Numbered from the stretch's first letter, positions 1 through 6,938 are shown. The stretch: DNA of 10,679 nt from Oscillospiraceae bacterium (GCA_020025175.1 JAHHSM010000057.1:1-10679), one strand, 5' to 3'. The notes: generated by a model from the letters alone, not told the origin. Translations and numbers: made by a program.

Positions 1-162
1 GCGGGAAAAACACTGCGCGCCTATTTGGAGGGTAGTCGATATGACAGCAGCCGGATTGCAGTGGAGCGCAACGGAGAAATCGTACCAAAGGCGCAATATG
101 ATCATGTGATACTGCAGGACGGCGATACCATCGAAGTTGTCAGTTTTGTAGGGGGTGGTTGA
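1..162 (+). CDS. thiS: ThiS sulfur carrier protein, 3' part (5' end outside window)
   Basis: This is the last 53 codons of a ubiquitin-like sulfur carrier; the start lies left of the window. The family is about 65 residues long, so roughly a dozen residues are missing. The visible part has the expected pattern: LRAYLE, then VERNGEIVPK, then a DGDTIEVVSFVGGG tail. The C-terminal Gly-Gly is the site that ThiF adenylates and that then carries the thiocarboxylate sulfur used by ThiG to build the thiazole ring. The reading frame ends in TGA inside the start region of thiF, so the two genes overlap by 8 bases if thiF starts at 155. The identification rests on the tail motif and on the position directly ahead of thiF-thiG-thiH. 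Confidence 0.93.
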   Translation, partial: AGKTLRAYLEGSRYDSSRIAVERNGEIVPKAQYDHVILQDGDTIEVVSFVGGG

Positions 163-805
163 TTTGGATGGCATCCCAAGCAAAGAAGAGATGCAGACTG
201 CGCTTGAACAAAGACATGGAAAGAGAGTGCAAAAACAGTTCCATGCGGCAACCGTTGCCATTTGCGGTCTTGGCGGACTAGGATCGAATATTGCGGTTTC
301 TCTGGCACGAGCAGGCGTAGGCAAATTGATTTTAATTGATTTCGATACCGTCGATATTACGAATCTCCATCGTCAGCAGTACAAAGCCACACAAATCGGA
401 ATATATAAAACAGATGCGCTGGCGGAAAATATCAAAGAAATTGCACCGTATATTTCAGTAGAGACGTATACCCAGCGCATAACAGAAGACAATTTCGGCA
501 GCTTTCTGCGTGGTGCCGATATTGTATGCGAGGCGTTTGATCAGGCAGAGGCAAAAGCCATGCTGGTAAATGGCGTGCTGTCGACTATGCCGCATACATA
601 TCTTATTGCAGCATCCGGTATGGCGGGTATTGCTTCGGCAAACGACATTCGGACCAGAAAGATTACAGAGCATTTTTATCTTTGTGGAGATGAAATCAGC
701 GATGTGGCTGATGATATTGGCTTGGTTGCACCGCGTGTTGCTGTGTGCGCGGCACATGAAGCACATATGGTGCTCCGCATTCTTGCGGGGCAATATGAAC
801 CATAA
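155..805 (+). CDS. thiF: ThiF, ThiS adenylyltransferase (short family-2 type)
   Basis: This E1-like enzyme adenylates the C-terminal glycine of ThiS before sulfur transfer. At 216 residues it is shorter than E. coli ThiF/MoeB (about 250). The N-terminal pattern (PSKEEM..AL..RHG) and the FYLCGDE segment fit the short ThiF type of clostridia. The nucleotide-binding loop GLGGLGSN is at residues 38-45, followed by LILIDFDTVD and NLHRQQY, the Asp and Arg positions that bind ATP. There is no CxxC zinc pair. Cys177 in YLCGD is the notable cysteine in the C-terminal half. The start is uncertain. GTG at 155 is taken here, but TTG at 164 is better placed behind the G-rich GGGGGTGG at 151-158, and no Shine-Dalgarno sequence precedes GTG. 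Translation is probably coupled to thiS. Confidence 0.92.
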   Translation: MVDLDGIPSKEEMQTALEQRHGKRVQKQFHAATVAICGLGGLGSNIAVSLARAGVGKLILIDFDTVDITNLHRQQYKATQIGIYKTDALAENIKEIAPYISVETYTQRITEDNFGSFLRGADIVCEAFDQAEAKAMLVNGVLSTMPHTYLIAASGMAGIASANDIRTRKITEHFYLCGDEISDVADDIGLVAPRVAVCAAHEAHMVLRILAGQYEP

Positions 806-825
806 CAGGAAAGGAAGAACAGAGC

Positions 826-1599
826 ATGCAGACAAATGATACATGGAAGATTGGCGGACATGAATTTCGTTCCCGCTTTATTTTAGGCTCCGGAAAGTAT
901 TCGCTGAATTTGATTGAAGCGGCGGTGCAGGATGCCGGTGCAGAGATTATTACATTGGCGGTACGCCGTGCCAATACAAAAGAACATGAAAATATTTTAG
1001 ACTATATTCCCAAAGGCGTGACGCTGCTGCCCAATACGTCCGGTGCCAGAACGGCAGAAGAAGCTGTGCGCATTGCGCGTCTTGCGCGGGAGCTGGGGTG
1101 CGGCAATTTCGTTAAGATAGAAATTATGCGAGATTCTAAATATCTGCTCCCAGATAATCAGGAGACCGTTCGCGCAACGGAACTGCTTGCAGAAGAAGGC
1201 TTTGTGGTTATGCCGTATATGTATCCGGATTTAAATACTGCACGGGATCTGGTCAATGCCGGCGCAGCTGCGGTGATGCCTTTGGCATCACCTATCGGAT
1301 CAAATAAAGGACTTGCGACACGGGAGTTTATTCAGATTTTGATTGATGAAATTGAACTGCCTGTCATTGTGGATGCAGGGATCGGCAGACCGTCACAGGC
1401 ATGCGAAGCGATGGAGATGGGCGCCGCGGCAATTATGGCCAATACGGCATTGGCAACTGCTGGAGATTTGCCAATGATGGCATCTGCATTTCAACAGGCG
1501 ATCGAAGCAGGGCGCAAGGCACATCTTTCCGGTCTTGGAAGAGTACTGACCCGCGGTGCTTCTGCATCAGATCCGCTGACAGGCTTTTTGCGTGATTAA
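826..1599 (+). CDS. thiG: ThiG, thiazole synthase
   Basis: ThiG condenses 1-deoxy-xylulose 5-phosphate, dehydroglycine and the sulfur of ThiS-thiocarboxylate into the thiazole phosphate, in the cytoplasm. The 257 residues match the family length. Visible family features are FRSRFILGSGKY at the N-terminus, the Schiff-base lysine in NFVKIEIM (Lys97), the long conserved run around MPLASPIGS, then PVIVDAGIG and NTALA, which bind phosphate in the TIM barrel, and a C-terminal RG.AS..DPLTGF tail. The ATG at 826 is preceded by AGGAAAGGA at 807-815. The gene lies 20 bases after thiF and 12 bases before thiH. Its partner ThiH is encoded next, so the glycine imine would come from tyrosine and not from glycine oxidation. 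Confidence 0.96.
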   Translation: MQTNDTWKIGGHEFRSRFILGSGKYSLNLIEAAVQDAGAEIITLAVRRANTKEHENILDYIPKGVTLLPNTSGARTAEEAVRIARLARELGCGNFVKIEIMRDSKYLLPDNQETVRATELLAEEGFVVMPYMYPDLNTARDLVNAGAAAVMPLASPIGSNKGLATREFIQILIDEIELPVIVDAGIGRPSQACEAMEMGAAAIMANTALATAGDLPMMASAFQQAIEAGRKAHLSGLGRVLTRGASASDPLTGFLRD

Positions 1600-1611
1600 A
1601 GAGGCGGTAGT

Positions 1612-2865
1612 ATGGAAAATCGGTTTTTTATTGATTCAGAGGGACTGTCTGCGGAGGTGCTGGAGAAAAAACACAAGTTGGAAACAGATCCATCCTGTCG
1701 CAAAAATCACATGGAATATCTGCCGGGTATGGAGCAGATTGAGTCAGATGTGTGCCGGCATGTGATGCAGCATGTCAATACTTATGATTCCTCTGGGTAT
1801 ACGACAAAGGATGTCCTGGCAGCATTGGGGCATGATACATGCTCGATTGAAGATTTTAAAGCATTGCTGTCACCTGCGGCAGCACCCTTTTTGGAGGAAA
1901 TGGCGCAGAAAGCACGGCTGGAAACAGGAAAGCATTTTGGTAACACAGTGTATTTGTTTACGCCGCTCTATATTGCGAATTACTGTGAAAACTATTGCGT
2001 ATATTGTGGATTTAATTGCTATAACCATATTAAGCGCATGAAGCTGAACATGGAACAGATCGAGCATGAAATGAAAATCATTGCCGATTCCGGTATGGAG
2101 GAAATTCTGATCCTGACAGGTGAAAGCCGTGGACAAAGCGATGTCGAATATATTGGCGAGGCCTGTAAACTGGCACGGAAATATTTCCGCATGGTAGGTC
2201 TTGAAGTTTATCCGGTCAACACGGAGGAATACCGATATCTGCACGAGTGCGGTGCGGATTATGTAACGGTATTTCAGGAAACTTATGATGCGGATAAATA
2301 TGAAACACTTCATTTGCTGGGGCATAAGCGCGTTTGGCCCTATCGGTTTGATGCGCAGGAGCGCGCGCTGCGCGGTGGTATGCGCGGTGTTGCTTTTTCA
2401 GCGCTGCTGGGCCTTTCGGATTTTCGCAAGGATGCGCTGGCAAGTGCGCTGCATGTATATTATCTTCAGAGAAAATACCCCCATGCAGAAATGTCCCTTT
2501 CCTGTCCGAGACTGCGGCCGATTTTGAATAATGACAAGATCAATCCGCTGGACGTGGGTGAGAAGGAGCTGTGCCAAGTGCTTTGCGCATATCGAATTTT
2601 TCTGCCCTTTGTGGGGATTACGGTTTCTTCCCGTGAAAACGAAGCATTCCGCAACGGCATTGTAAAAATTGCGGCTACAAAAGTTTCTGCCGGTGTTTCT
2701 ACAGGTATTGGCGATCATGAAAGTAAATATAGTGGAAAGGAGACGGATGGGGCGCAGGGCGATGAGCAGTTTGAAATTGATGACAGCCGCAGCCTTGATA
2801 CCATGTACAAAGATATTTCGGCGGAAGGTCTGCAGCCTGTCCTGAATGATTATCTCTATGTTTGA
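1612..2865 (+). CDS. thiH: ThiH, 2-iminoacetate synthase (radical SAM tyrosine lyase)
   Basis: ThiH cleaves tyrosine to p-cresol and dehydroglycine, which ThiG uses. It is a radical-SAM enzyme, and its presence instead of the oxidase ThiO points to anaerobic metabolism. The 417 residues have the family layout: a helical N-terminal region, the CX3CX2C cluster at Cys125, Cys129 and Cys132 (CENYCVYCGF), LTGESRG, GLEVYPVNTEEY, VTVFQETY, and the C-terminal STGIGDHE and GDEQFEIDDSRS segments typical of ThiH. The ATG at 1612 follows GAGGCGGTAG. The 3' end overlaps the start of the next gene, indicating translational coupling within the thi operon. Confidence 0.96.
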   Translation: MENRFFIDSEGLSAEVLEKKHKLETDPSCRKNHMEYLPGMEQIESDVCRHVMQHVNTYDSSGYTTKDVLAALGHDTCSIEDFKALLSPAAAPFLEEMAQKARLETGKHFGNTVYLFTPLYIANYCENYCVYCGFNCYNHIKRMKLNMEQIEHEMKIIADSGMEEILILTGESRGQSDVEYIGEACKLARKYFRMVGLEVYPVNTEEYRYLHECGADYVTVFQETYDADKYETLHLLGHKRVWPYRFDAQERALRGGMRGVAFSALLGLSDFRKDALASALHVYYLQRKYPHAEMSLSCPRLRPILNNDKINPLDVGEKELCQVLCAYRIFLPFVGITVSSRENEAFRNGIVKIAATKVSAGVSTGIGDHESKYSGKETDGAQGDEQFEIDDSRSLDTMYKDISAEGLQPVLNDYLYV

Positions 2866-3460
2866 TGTCATTTGTGTAACCAATAGAAGTCTTTGCGGTG
2901 ACGATTTTCTGCAAAGGATTGAAGAAATTGCCGCAGCCCACCCGGCAGGAATTATTTTGCGTGAAAAGGATTTGCCGGAGCAGGAGTATCAACACCTTGC
3001 CCGTCGGGTACTGCAGCTTTGCCGCAGCTATGATGTAACATGTATTCTGCATTGTTTTGTGGATGCGGCGATTGTGCTTGATGCTGCTGCCATTCATGTG
3101 CCACTGCCTGTTTTACGGAAAATGACTGCGAAACAAAAAGCACAATTTATAACCATCGGCGCATCCTGCCACTCCGTGGAAGAAGCTGTGGAGGCGGAGC
3201 AATTAAATTGTACTTATATTACGGCAGGACATATTTTTGCAACGGATTGTAAACAAGGACTTGCCGCGCGCGGACTTGACTTTCTCAAAACGGTCTGCGA
3301 GTCGGTATCCATCCCTGTCTATGCCATTGGTGGCATCACCGCTGAAAATGTGTATGCTGTTCACAGTGCAGGTGCCAGTGGGGTTTGCATGATGAGCGGC
3401 TTTATGAAGTGCCGCGATGCTGCGGCTTATTTGCGGAAATTTGAGAAAGTAGGGAAATAA
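2858..3460 (+). CDS. tenI: TenI-like thiazole tautomerase / ThiE paralogue
   Basis: This small TIM-barrel protein of the ThiE/TenI family has 200 residues from ATG 2858. The key segment GHIFATDCKQGLAARGL (residues 124-140) has His125 where B. subtilis TenI has its catalytic His. True ThiE proteins instead read G.(I/V)FPT.TK at this point. The preceding CHSVEEA and the following AIGGI and MMSG also match TenI. The likely role is aromatising the ThiG product to the thiazole carboxylate phosphate used by ThiE. It overlaps thiH by 8 bases (ATGTTTGA) and has no clear Shine-Dalgarno sequence, so it is probably translated by coupling. An ATG at 2846 would add four residues and cannot be excluded. 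It is not a duplicate thiamine phosphate synthase, because the pyrimidine-site NDN motif of ThiE is absent. Confidence 0.85.
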   Translation: MFDVICVTNRSLCGDDFLQRIEEIAAAHPAGIILREKDLPEQEYQHLARRVLQLCRSYDVTCILHCFVDAAIVLDAAAIHVPLPVLRKMTAKQKAQFITIGASCHSVEEAVEAEQLNCTYITAGHIFATDCKQGLAARGLDFLKTVCESVSIPVYAIGGITAENVYAVHSAGASGVCMMSGFMKCRDAAAYLRKFEKVGK

Positions 3461-3461
3461 G

Positions 3462-4109
3462 ATGGGCTTTTGTAAAAATAGCCTGTGTTTGTACGCGGTT
3501 ACAGACCGTGCATGGATAGGAAGACAAACACTGCTGGAACAAATAGAAGATGCGCTCATCGGCGGTGTGACAATGGTTCAGCTGCGAGAAAAACATCTGG
3601 ATGAAAAGACGTTTTTAGAAGAGGCAAAGGCAGTAAAGCAGCTTTGCCGGCAGTATCATGTACCGCTGATTATCAACGACAATGTAGATGTGGCATTGAA
3701 GAGCGGTGCGGACGGCGTTCATGTGGGGATAGAGGATGCACCTGTTGGTGAAATCCGCAAACGTGTTGGCAGGGATTTTATCATTGGCGCAACAGCGAAA
3801 ACTCTGGAGCAGGCAAAAGCGGCAGAAATGAGCGGCGCGGATTATCTCGGGGTAGGGGCAGTATTTCCATCTCCCACAAAGAGGCGGGCGATTCGTATCA
3901 CAACTGCACAGCTGCGTGAGATTTGTGATTGTGTATCCATTCCTGTGGCTGCCATTGGCGGTATCAGCCTTTCTAATGTGTCAGAGTTGAAGGGCGGCGG
4001 CATGGCCGGCATTGCGGTTGTATCTGCGATTTTTGGCGCAGAGAATATTCAGGAAACGACCAAGCAGCTCAAAAAAAGCATAATGGCAGTTGTGGAAGGA
4101 ACTGTATAA
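3462..4109 (+). CDS. thiE: ThiE, thiamine-phosphate synthase
   Basis: ThiE couples HMP diphosphate with thiazole phosphate to give thiamine phosphate. The 215-residue TIM barrel shows VTMVQLREK (QLREK at 40-44), the substrate- and magnesium-binding segment INDNVDVAL (NDN at 72-74), ADGVHVG, IIGATAKTLEQA, the diphosphate-binding GAVFPSPTK (132-140), AIGGI (164-168) and VSAI. Contrast this with the upstream gene, which carries the TenI His in the equivalent loop; the two are therefore functionally distinct paralogues. The ATG at 3462 lies one base after the tenI stop and follows AGTAGGGAA. A 118-base gap separates it from thiD. Confidence 0.95.
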   Translation: MGFCKNSLCLYAVTDRAWIGRQTLLEQIEDALIGGVTMVQLREKHLDEKTFLEEAKAVKQLCRQYHVPLIINDNVDVALKSGADGVHVGIEDAPVGEIRKRVGRDFIIGATAKTLEQAKAAEMSGADYLGVGAVFPSPTKRRAIRITTAQLREICDCVSIPVAAIGGISLSNVSELKGGGMAGIAVVSAIFGAENIQETTKQLKKSIMAVVEGTV

Positions 4110-4227
4110 ACAATTTATCCGGAAGTTTTCTTTAGGAGTATAAACCGGAGAATGCAAGCGGCAGACCGGGGGCACCACTCTCTGTCGCTCAATAAAAATA
4201 ATGCGAAATATGTAAAGGAGAAGGGCA
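4110..4227 (+). other. thiE-thiD intergenic stretch with a 9-bp hairpin
   Basis: This is the only sizeable gap inside the thi operon. It contains an inverted repeat AGCGGCAGA (4157-4165) / TCTGTCGCT (4181-4189), nine pairs including one G-T, with a 15-base loop rich in G and C. No U-run follows it, so it does not look like an intrinsic terminator. It could be an RNA processing or stability element, or a remnant. No TPP-riboswitch signatures (CTGAGA, ACCTGATCTGG-like) are present. The thiD ribosome binding site AAAGGAG lies at 4214-4220. Confidence 0.4.
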
Positions 4228-5037
4228 ATGAGAACAGCATTATCAATCGCTGGCAGTGACTGCAGCGGAGGCGCCGGTATTCAGGCCGATTTGAAAACAA
4301 TGACGATGAATGGCGTTTATGCCATGAGTGCACTTACGGCGCTTACGGCACAAAACACAACCGGTGTGCTGGCAATTATGGAGGTGACTCCTGAATTTTT
4401 GCGGCAACAAATTGATGCAGTATTTGAGGACATACGTCCCAACGCCGTGAAAATCGGCATGGTTTCTTCGGCCGGACTGATTATGACAATTGCTGACAGT
4501 CTGGATTTTTATGGGGCAAATAATATTGTGGTTGATCCGGTGATGGTATCAACCAGTGGATCTTGTTTACTGGCGGAAGATGCGCTGGAAACGCTGGAGA
4601 ACCGCCTTTTGCCCATGGCTGCGGTGGTTACACCAAATATTCCGGAAGCGGAAATTTTGTCAGGATATACAATTCAAAATGAGAAAGATATGCTTTTGGC
4701 GGCAAAACGTATCAGTGAGAAATATGAATGTGCTGTGCTGTGCAAAGGCGGACATCATATTAACGATGCAAATGACTTGCTTTATGCAAACAGAACAGCA
4801 AAATGGTTTATGGGAAAGCGTATTCAAAATCCGAATACCCATGGAACAGGCTGTACGCTTTCAAGTGCCATTGCTTCCAATTTGGCCAAAGGCTATGATT
4901 TGGAATCGGCTGTTGAAAGAGCGAAAGAGTATATTTCCGGTGCGCTGGCAGCAATGCTGGATTTGGGTGCTGGCAGCGGCCCCATGAATCATGCGTTTGA
5001 TTTGAACAGCCGCTTTGGTTGTATGTTTGAACAATAA
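4228..5037 (+). CDS. thiD: ThiD, hydroxymethylpyrimidine / phosphomethylpyrimidine kinase
   Basis: ThiD phosphorylates HMP and HMP-P to HMP diphosphate, the pyrimidine partner for ThiE. The 269-residue ribokinase-fold enzyme begins with the family signature ALSIAGSDCSGGAGIQADLKT. It continues with the YAMSALTALTAQNT segment, KIGM, VVDPVMVSTSG, TPNIPEAE and VLCKGGHH, and has the catalytic GTGC oxyanion-hole motif at 206-209 (THGTGCTLSSAIA, Cys209). It ends in the usual GSGPMNH segment. ATG 4228 is seven bases after AAAGGAG. The thiC gene follows after 24 bases. The length and motifs indicate a single-domain ThiD, not a fusion with ThiE or TenA. Confidence 0.96.
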   Translation: MRTALSIAGSDCSGGAGIQADLKTMTMNGVYAMSALTALTAQNTTGVLAIMEVTPEFLRQQIDAVFEDIRPNAVKIGMVSSAGLIMTIADSLDFYGANNIVVDPVMVSTSGSCLLAEDALETLENRLLPMAAVVTPNIPEAEILSGYTIQNEKDMLLAAKRISEKYECAVLCKGGHHINDANDLLYANRTAKWFMGKRIQNPNTHGTGCTLSSAIASNLAKGYDLESAVERAKEYISGALAAMLDLGAGSGPMNHAFDLNSRFGCMFEQ

Positions 5038-5061
5038 CAATTACGTTAAAAGGAGTATATC

Positions 5062-6369
5062 ATGATGAGAAATTATGCAACACAGATGGATGCAGCAAAG
5101 CACGGTATTATTACCCGGGAAATGAGAGAGGTCGCAAGAAAAGAATATCGCACGGAGGAAGAAATTAGAGAACTTGTAGCGAAAGGACAAGTGGCAATTT
5201 GCGCCAATAAACTGCACAAGTGCATTGATCCCAACGGTGTGGGCTCCATGCTCCGAACAAAGATCAATGTCAATTTGGGCGTATCCAGAGACTGCAAAGA
5301 CTATGATATTGAAATGCAAAAAGTAATGGCGGCTGTGGATATGGGAGCAGAAGCAATTATGGATTTGTCCTCCCATGGTGATACGCAGCCTTTTCGAAAA
5401 AAACTCATTCAGGAATGTCCTGCAATGATTGGAACCGTACCGGTATACGACAGCGTGATCCATTATCAGAGAGATTTGGCAACGCTCACTGCCAAGGATT
5501 TTATTGATGTGGTTCGTCTTCATGCGCAGGACGGTGTGGATTTTGTGACACTGCACTGCGGCATTACAAGGGAGACAATCCGGCAGATTAAGGAACATAA
5601 GCGAAAGATGAATATTGTATCTCGTGGTGGTTCGCTTGTCTTTGCGTGGATGAGTATGACGGGCGAAGAAAATCCGTTTTATGAATATTATGATGAGATT
5701 CTGGATATTTGCAGAGAATATGATGTGACAATTTCCCTCGGTGATGCGTGTCGACCCGGATGTCTTGCGGATGCAAGCGACGTATGCCAAATTGAGGAGC
5801 TGGTGCGTCTTGGTGAACTGACAAAACGTGCCTGGGTGAAGGATGTGCAGGTGATGGTAGAAGGTCCCGGTCATATGCCCCTGGATCAGATTGCAGCAAA
5901 TATGAAGCTGCAGCAGACCATTTGTATGGGCGCGCCGTTTTATGTGCTGGGTCCGATTGTGACCGATATTGCACCCGGCTATGACCATATCACGGCTGCC
6001 ATCGGCGGTACGGTTGCGGCAGCAGCCGGTGCTGCGTTCTTATGCTATGTTACGCCTGCAGAGCATCTTGCGCTCCCAAATGTGGAGGATGTGAAACAAG
6101 GCATTGTGGCATCTAAAATTGCAGCGCATGCAGCAGATATTGCCAAGCACATTCCCCATGCAAGAGATCTGGATGATGCCATGGCAGATGCCAGAAGAAC
6201 CTTCGATTGGGAAAAACAGTGGGAATGTGCCATTGATCCGGAAACGGCAAAGGGGATTCGGAATGATAGAAAACCGGAGCATGAAGACAGCTGCTCGATG
6301 TGCGGTAAATTCTGTGCCGTGCGAAGTATGAATAAGGCGTTGAATGATGAGTATATTGACATTTTGTAA
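5062..6369 (+). CDS. thiC: ThiC, phosphomethylpyrimidine synthase (short anaerobe-type)
   Basis: ThiC is a radical-SAM enzyme that rearranges aminoimidazole ribotide to HMP-P. The 435 residues lack the long N-terminal extension of E. coli ThiC (over 600 residues) and fit the short form of clostridia. Visible features are TQMDAAKHGIIT at the start, KINVNLGVSRD, DLSSHGD, GTVPVYDS, VTLHCGIT, SRGGSL, DACRPGCLADASD, MVEGPGHMPLDQI and GAAFLCYVTPAEHL. The C-terminal iron-sulfur cysteines are Cys411, Cys414 and Cys418, spaced CX2CX3C; E. coli-type proteins have CX2CX4C. Start ATG 5062 and the adjacent ATG 5065 both sit well behind AAAGGAG (5049-5055). It is the last gene of the thi operon. Confidence 0.96.
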   Translation: MMRNYATQMDAAKHGIITREMREVARKEYRTEEEIRELVAKGQVAICANKLHKCIDPNGVGSMLRTKINVNLGVSRDCKDYDIEMQKVMAAVDMGAEAIMDLSSHGDTQPFRKKLIQECPAMIGTVPVYDSVIHYQRDLATLTAKDFIDVVRLHAQDGVDFVTLHCGITRETIRQIKEHKRKMNIVSRGGSLVFAWMSMTGEENPFYEYYDEILDICREYDVTISLGDACRPGCLADASDVCQIEELVRLGELTKRAWVKDVQVMVEGPGHMPLDQIAANMKLQQTICMGAPFYVLGPIVTDIAPGYDHITAAIGGTVAAAAGAAFLCYVTPAEHLALPNVEDVKQGIVASKIAAHAADIAKHIPHARDLDDAMADARRTFDWEKQWECAIDPETAKGIRNDRKPEHEDSCSMCGKFCAVRSMNKALNDEYIDIL

Positions 6370-6426
6370 GATCGGAGCATGTGAAAAAGAGGACTATTTT
6401 GCACCTATTATGTCATGAAATAAAAA

Positions 6427-6479
6427 TTGTCCAAGAAAGAAAAACTAATATTGAAAATTGATGATTCTTTTTTGGACAA
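6427..6479. repeat. 15-bp inverted repeat; terminator-like on the minus strand
   Basis: TTGTCCAAGAAAGAA (6427-6441) pairs over all 15 positions with TTCTTTTTTGGACAA (6465-6479), with one G-T pair and a 23-base AT-rich loop. On the + strand no U-run follows, although six T lie inside the 3' arm. On the - strand the stem is followed directly by TTTTTATTTC, which looks like an intrinsic terminator, yet no leftward gene lies within the next 1.6 kb. It may end or attenuate thi transcription, block antisense transcription, or be a remnant of a mobile element. Confidence 0.55.
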
Positions 6480-6498
6480 AAACTACAGAATACTTGCC

Positions 6499-6527
6499 TT
6501 ATGATTGCTTTTCTGGTAAGCTATAAA
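6499..6527 (+). promoter_or_regulatory. Tentative promoter of the shell-protein gene
   Basis: TATAAA at 6522-6527 could be a -10 element. At 17 bases spacing the -35 position is TTATGA (6499-6504), a poor match to TTGACA. It is placed about 45 bases ahead of the start codon. A separate promoter is expected from the distinct codon use and the terminator of this gene, but the sequence support is weak. Confidence 0.25.
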
Positions 6528-6556
6528 AGGTAAAAAACTGCATTTAAAACTAGAGC

Positions 6557-6563
6557 AAGGAGG
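6557..6563 (+). promoter_or_regulatory. Strong Shine-Dalgarno AAGGAGG deciding the shell-protein start
   Basis: AAGGAGG lies 8 bases before ATG 6572 but only 2 bases before the in-frame ATG 6566. The second ATG is therefore the likely start, giving a 98-residue protein beginning MAQMEALGM. This site and the one ahead of the binding lipoprotein are the strongest in the window. Confidence 0.75.
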
Positions 6564-6571
6564 AAATGCAT

Positions 6572-6868
6572 ATGGCACAGATGGAAGCTTTGGGTATGAT
6601 CGAAACAAGAGGTTTGATTGGTTCAATCGAAGCAGCCGATGCTATGGTCAAGGCCGCAAACGTAACTTTGATCGGTAAAGTACATGTTGGTAGTGCACTG
6701 GTTACCGTTATGGTTCGTGGTGATGTTGGCGCAGTTAAGGCAGCAACTGATGCTGGCGCAGCTGCAGCTCAGCGCGTTGGCGAACTGATCTCCGTACACG
6801 TCATTCCCCGTCCCCATAATGAAGTGGAAACAATTCTGCCCACCATGGACAAGGAAGGCGTTAAGTAA
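6572..6868 (+). CDS. Bacterial microcompartment hexameric shell protein (BMC-H, PduA/EutM-like)
   Basis: This is a single-BMC-domain protein of 98 residues that forms hexameric tiles of a proteinaceous organelle shell. The sequence is canonical: EALGMIETRGL at the start, IEAADAMVKAANV with Lys27 at the hexamer-hexamer edge, pore loop Gly40-Ser41-Ala42 (PduA has Gly-Ser-Gly here), the long RGDVGAVKAATDAGAAAA helix, and VHVIPRPH with Arg80 at the edge. The pore Ser is kept. No other shell protein, vertex pentamer or encapsulated enzyme is encoded in the window, so it is an orphan or satellite shell gene. Codon use stands out: all 10 Gly codons are GGT/GGC, none of 16 Ala codons is GCG, and 8 of 14 Val codons are GTT, whereas neighbours use GCG and GTG freely. 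This suggests high expression. Whether it follows the PduA or the EutM lineage is not settled. Confidence 0.95.
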   Translation: MAQMEALGMIETRGLIGSIEAADAMVKAANVTLIGKVHVGSALVTVMVRGDVGAVKAATDAGAAAAQRVGELISVHVIPRPHNEVETILPTMDKEGVK

Positions 6869-6895
6869 GCGTACTTCAGGCTAATACATATTTTT

Positions 6896-6938
6896 TAATG
6901 CCCTAAGGCCTTTAAAGCTTTGGGGCATTATTATTTTA
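6896..6938 (+). terminator. Intrinsic terminator after the shell-protein gene
   Basis: AATGCCCTAAGGC (6897-6909) pairs with GCTTTGGGGCATT (6917-6929) through 13 pairs, two of them G-T, around a 7-base loop. One more T-A pair flanks the stem. The run ATTATTTTAT follows. It lies 28 bases after the stop codon and ends a monocistronic transcript. Confidence 0.85.

Larger units (their letters stand above)
6370..6565. other. Non-coding stretch between thiC and the shell-protein gene
   Basis: About 196 AT-rich bases without a credible gene. It holds the inverted repeat at 6427-6479, a tentative promoter at about 6499-6527 and the Shine-Dalgarno sequence of the shell gene at 6557-6563. No classical terminator with a trailing U-run is seen on the + strand after thiC. 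Confidence 0.6.

Noticed and set aside
2858..4109. tenI and thiE as a recent tandem duplication of thiE
   Set aside because: The two proteins differ throughout and each carries its own family motif (GHIFATDCK with the TenI His, against NDN plus FPSPTK), so they are old paralogues with different roles.
4110..4227. Possible TPP riboswitch before thiD
   Set aside because: The conserved CTGAGA and the ACCTGATCTGG-type element are absent on both strands. The hairpin alone is not evidence for this class. The same check failed for 6370-6565 and 6939-7120.
4152..4259. A 35-codon + frame in the thiE-thiD gap running into thiD
   Set aside because: AGGAG is about 13 bases away, the sequence resembles no known protein, and the frame overlaps the well-supported thiD start in another frame.
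5041..5988. A 315-codon open frame on the minus strand opposite thiC
   Set aside because: It lies entirely within the clearly coding thiC frame, has a His/Cys-rich composition typical of a reverse-strand shadow, and matches no family I recognise.
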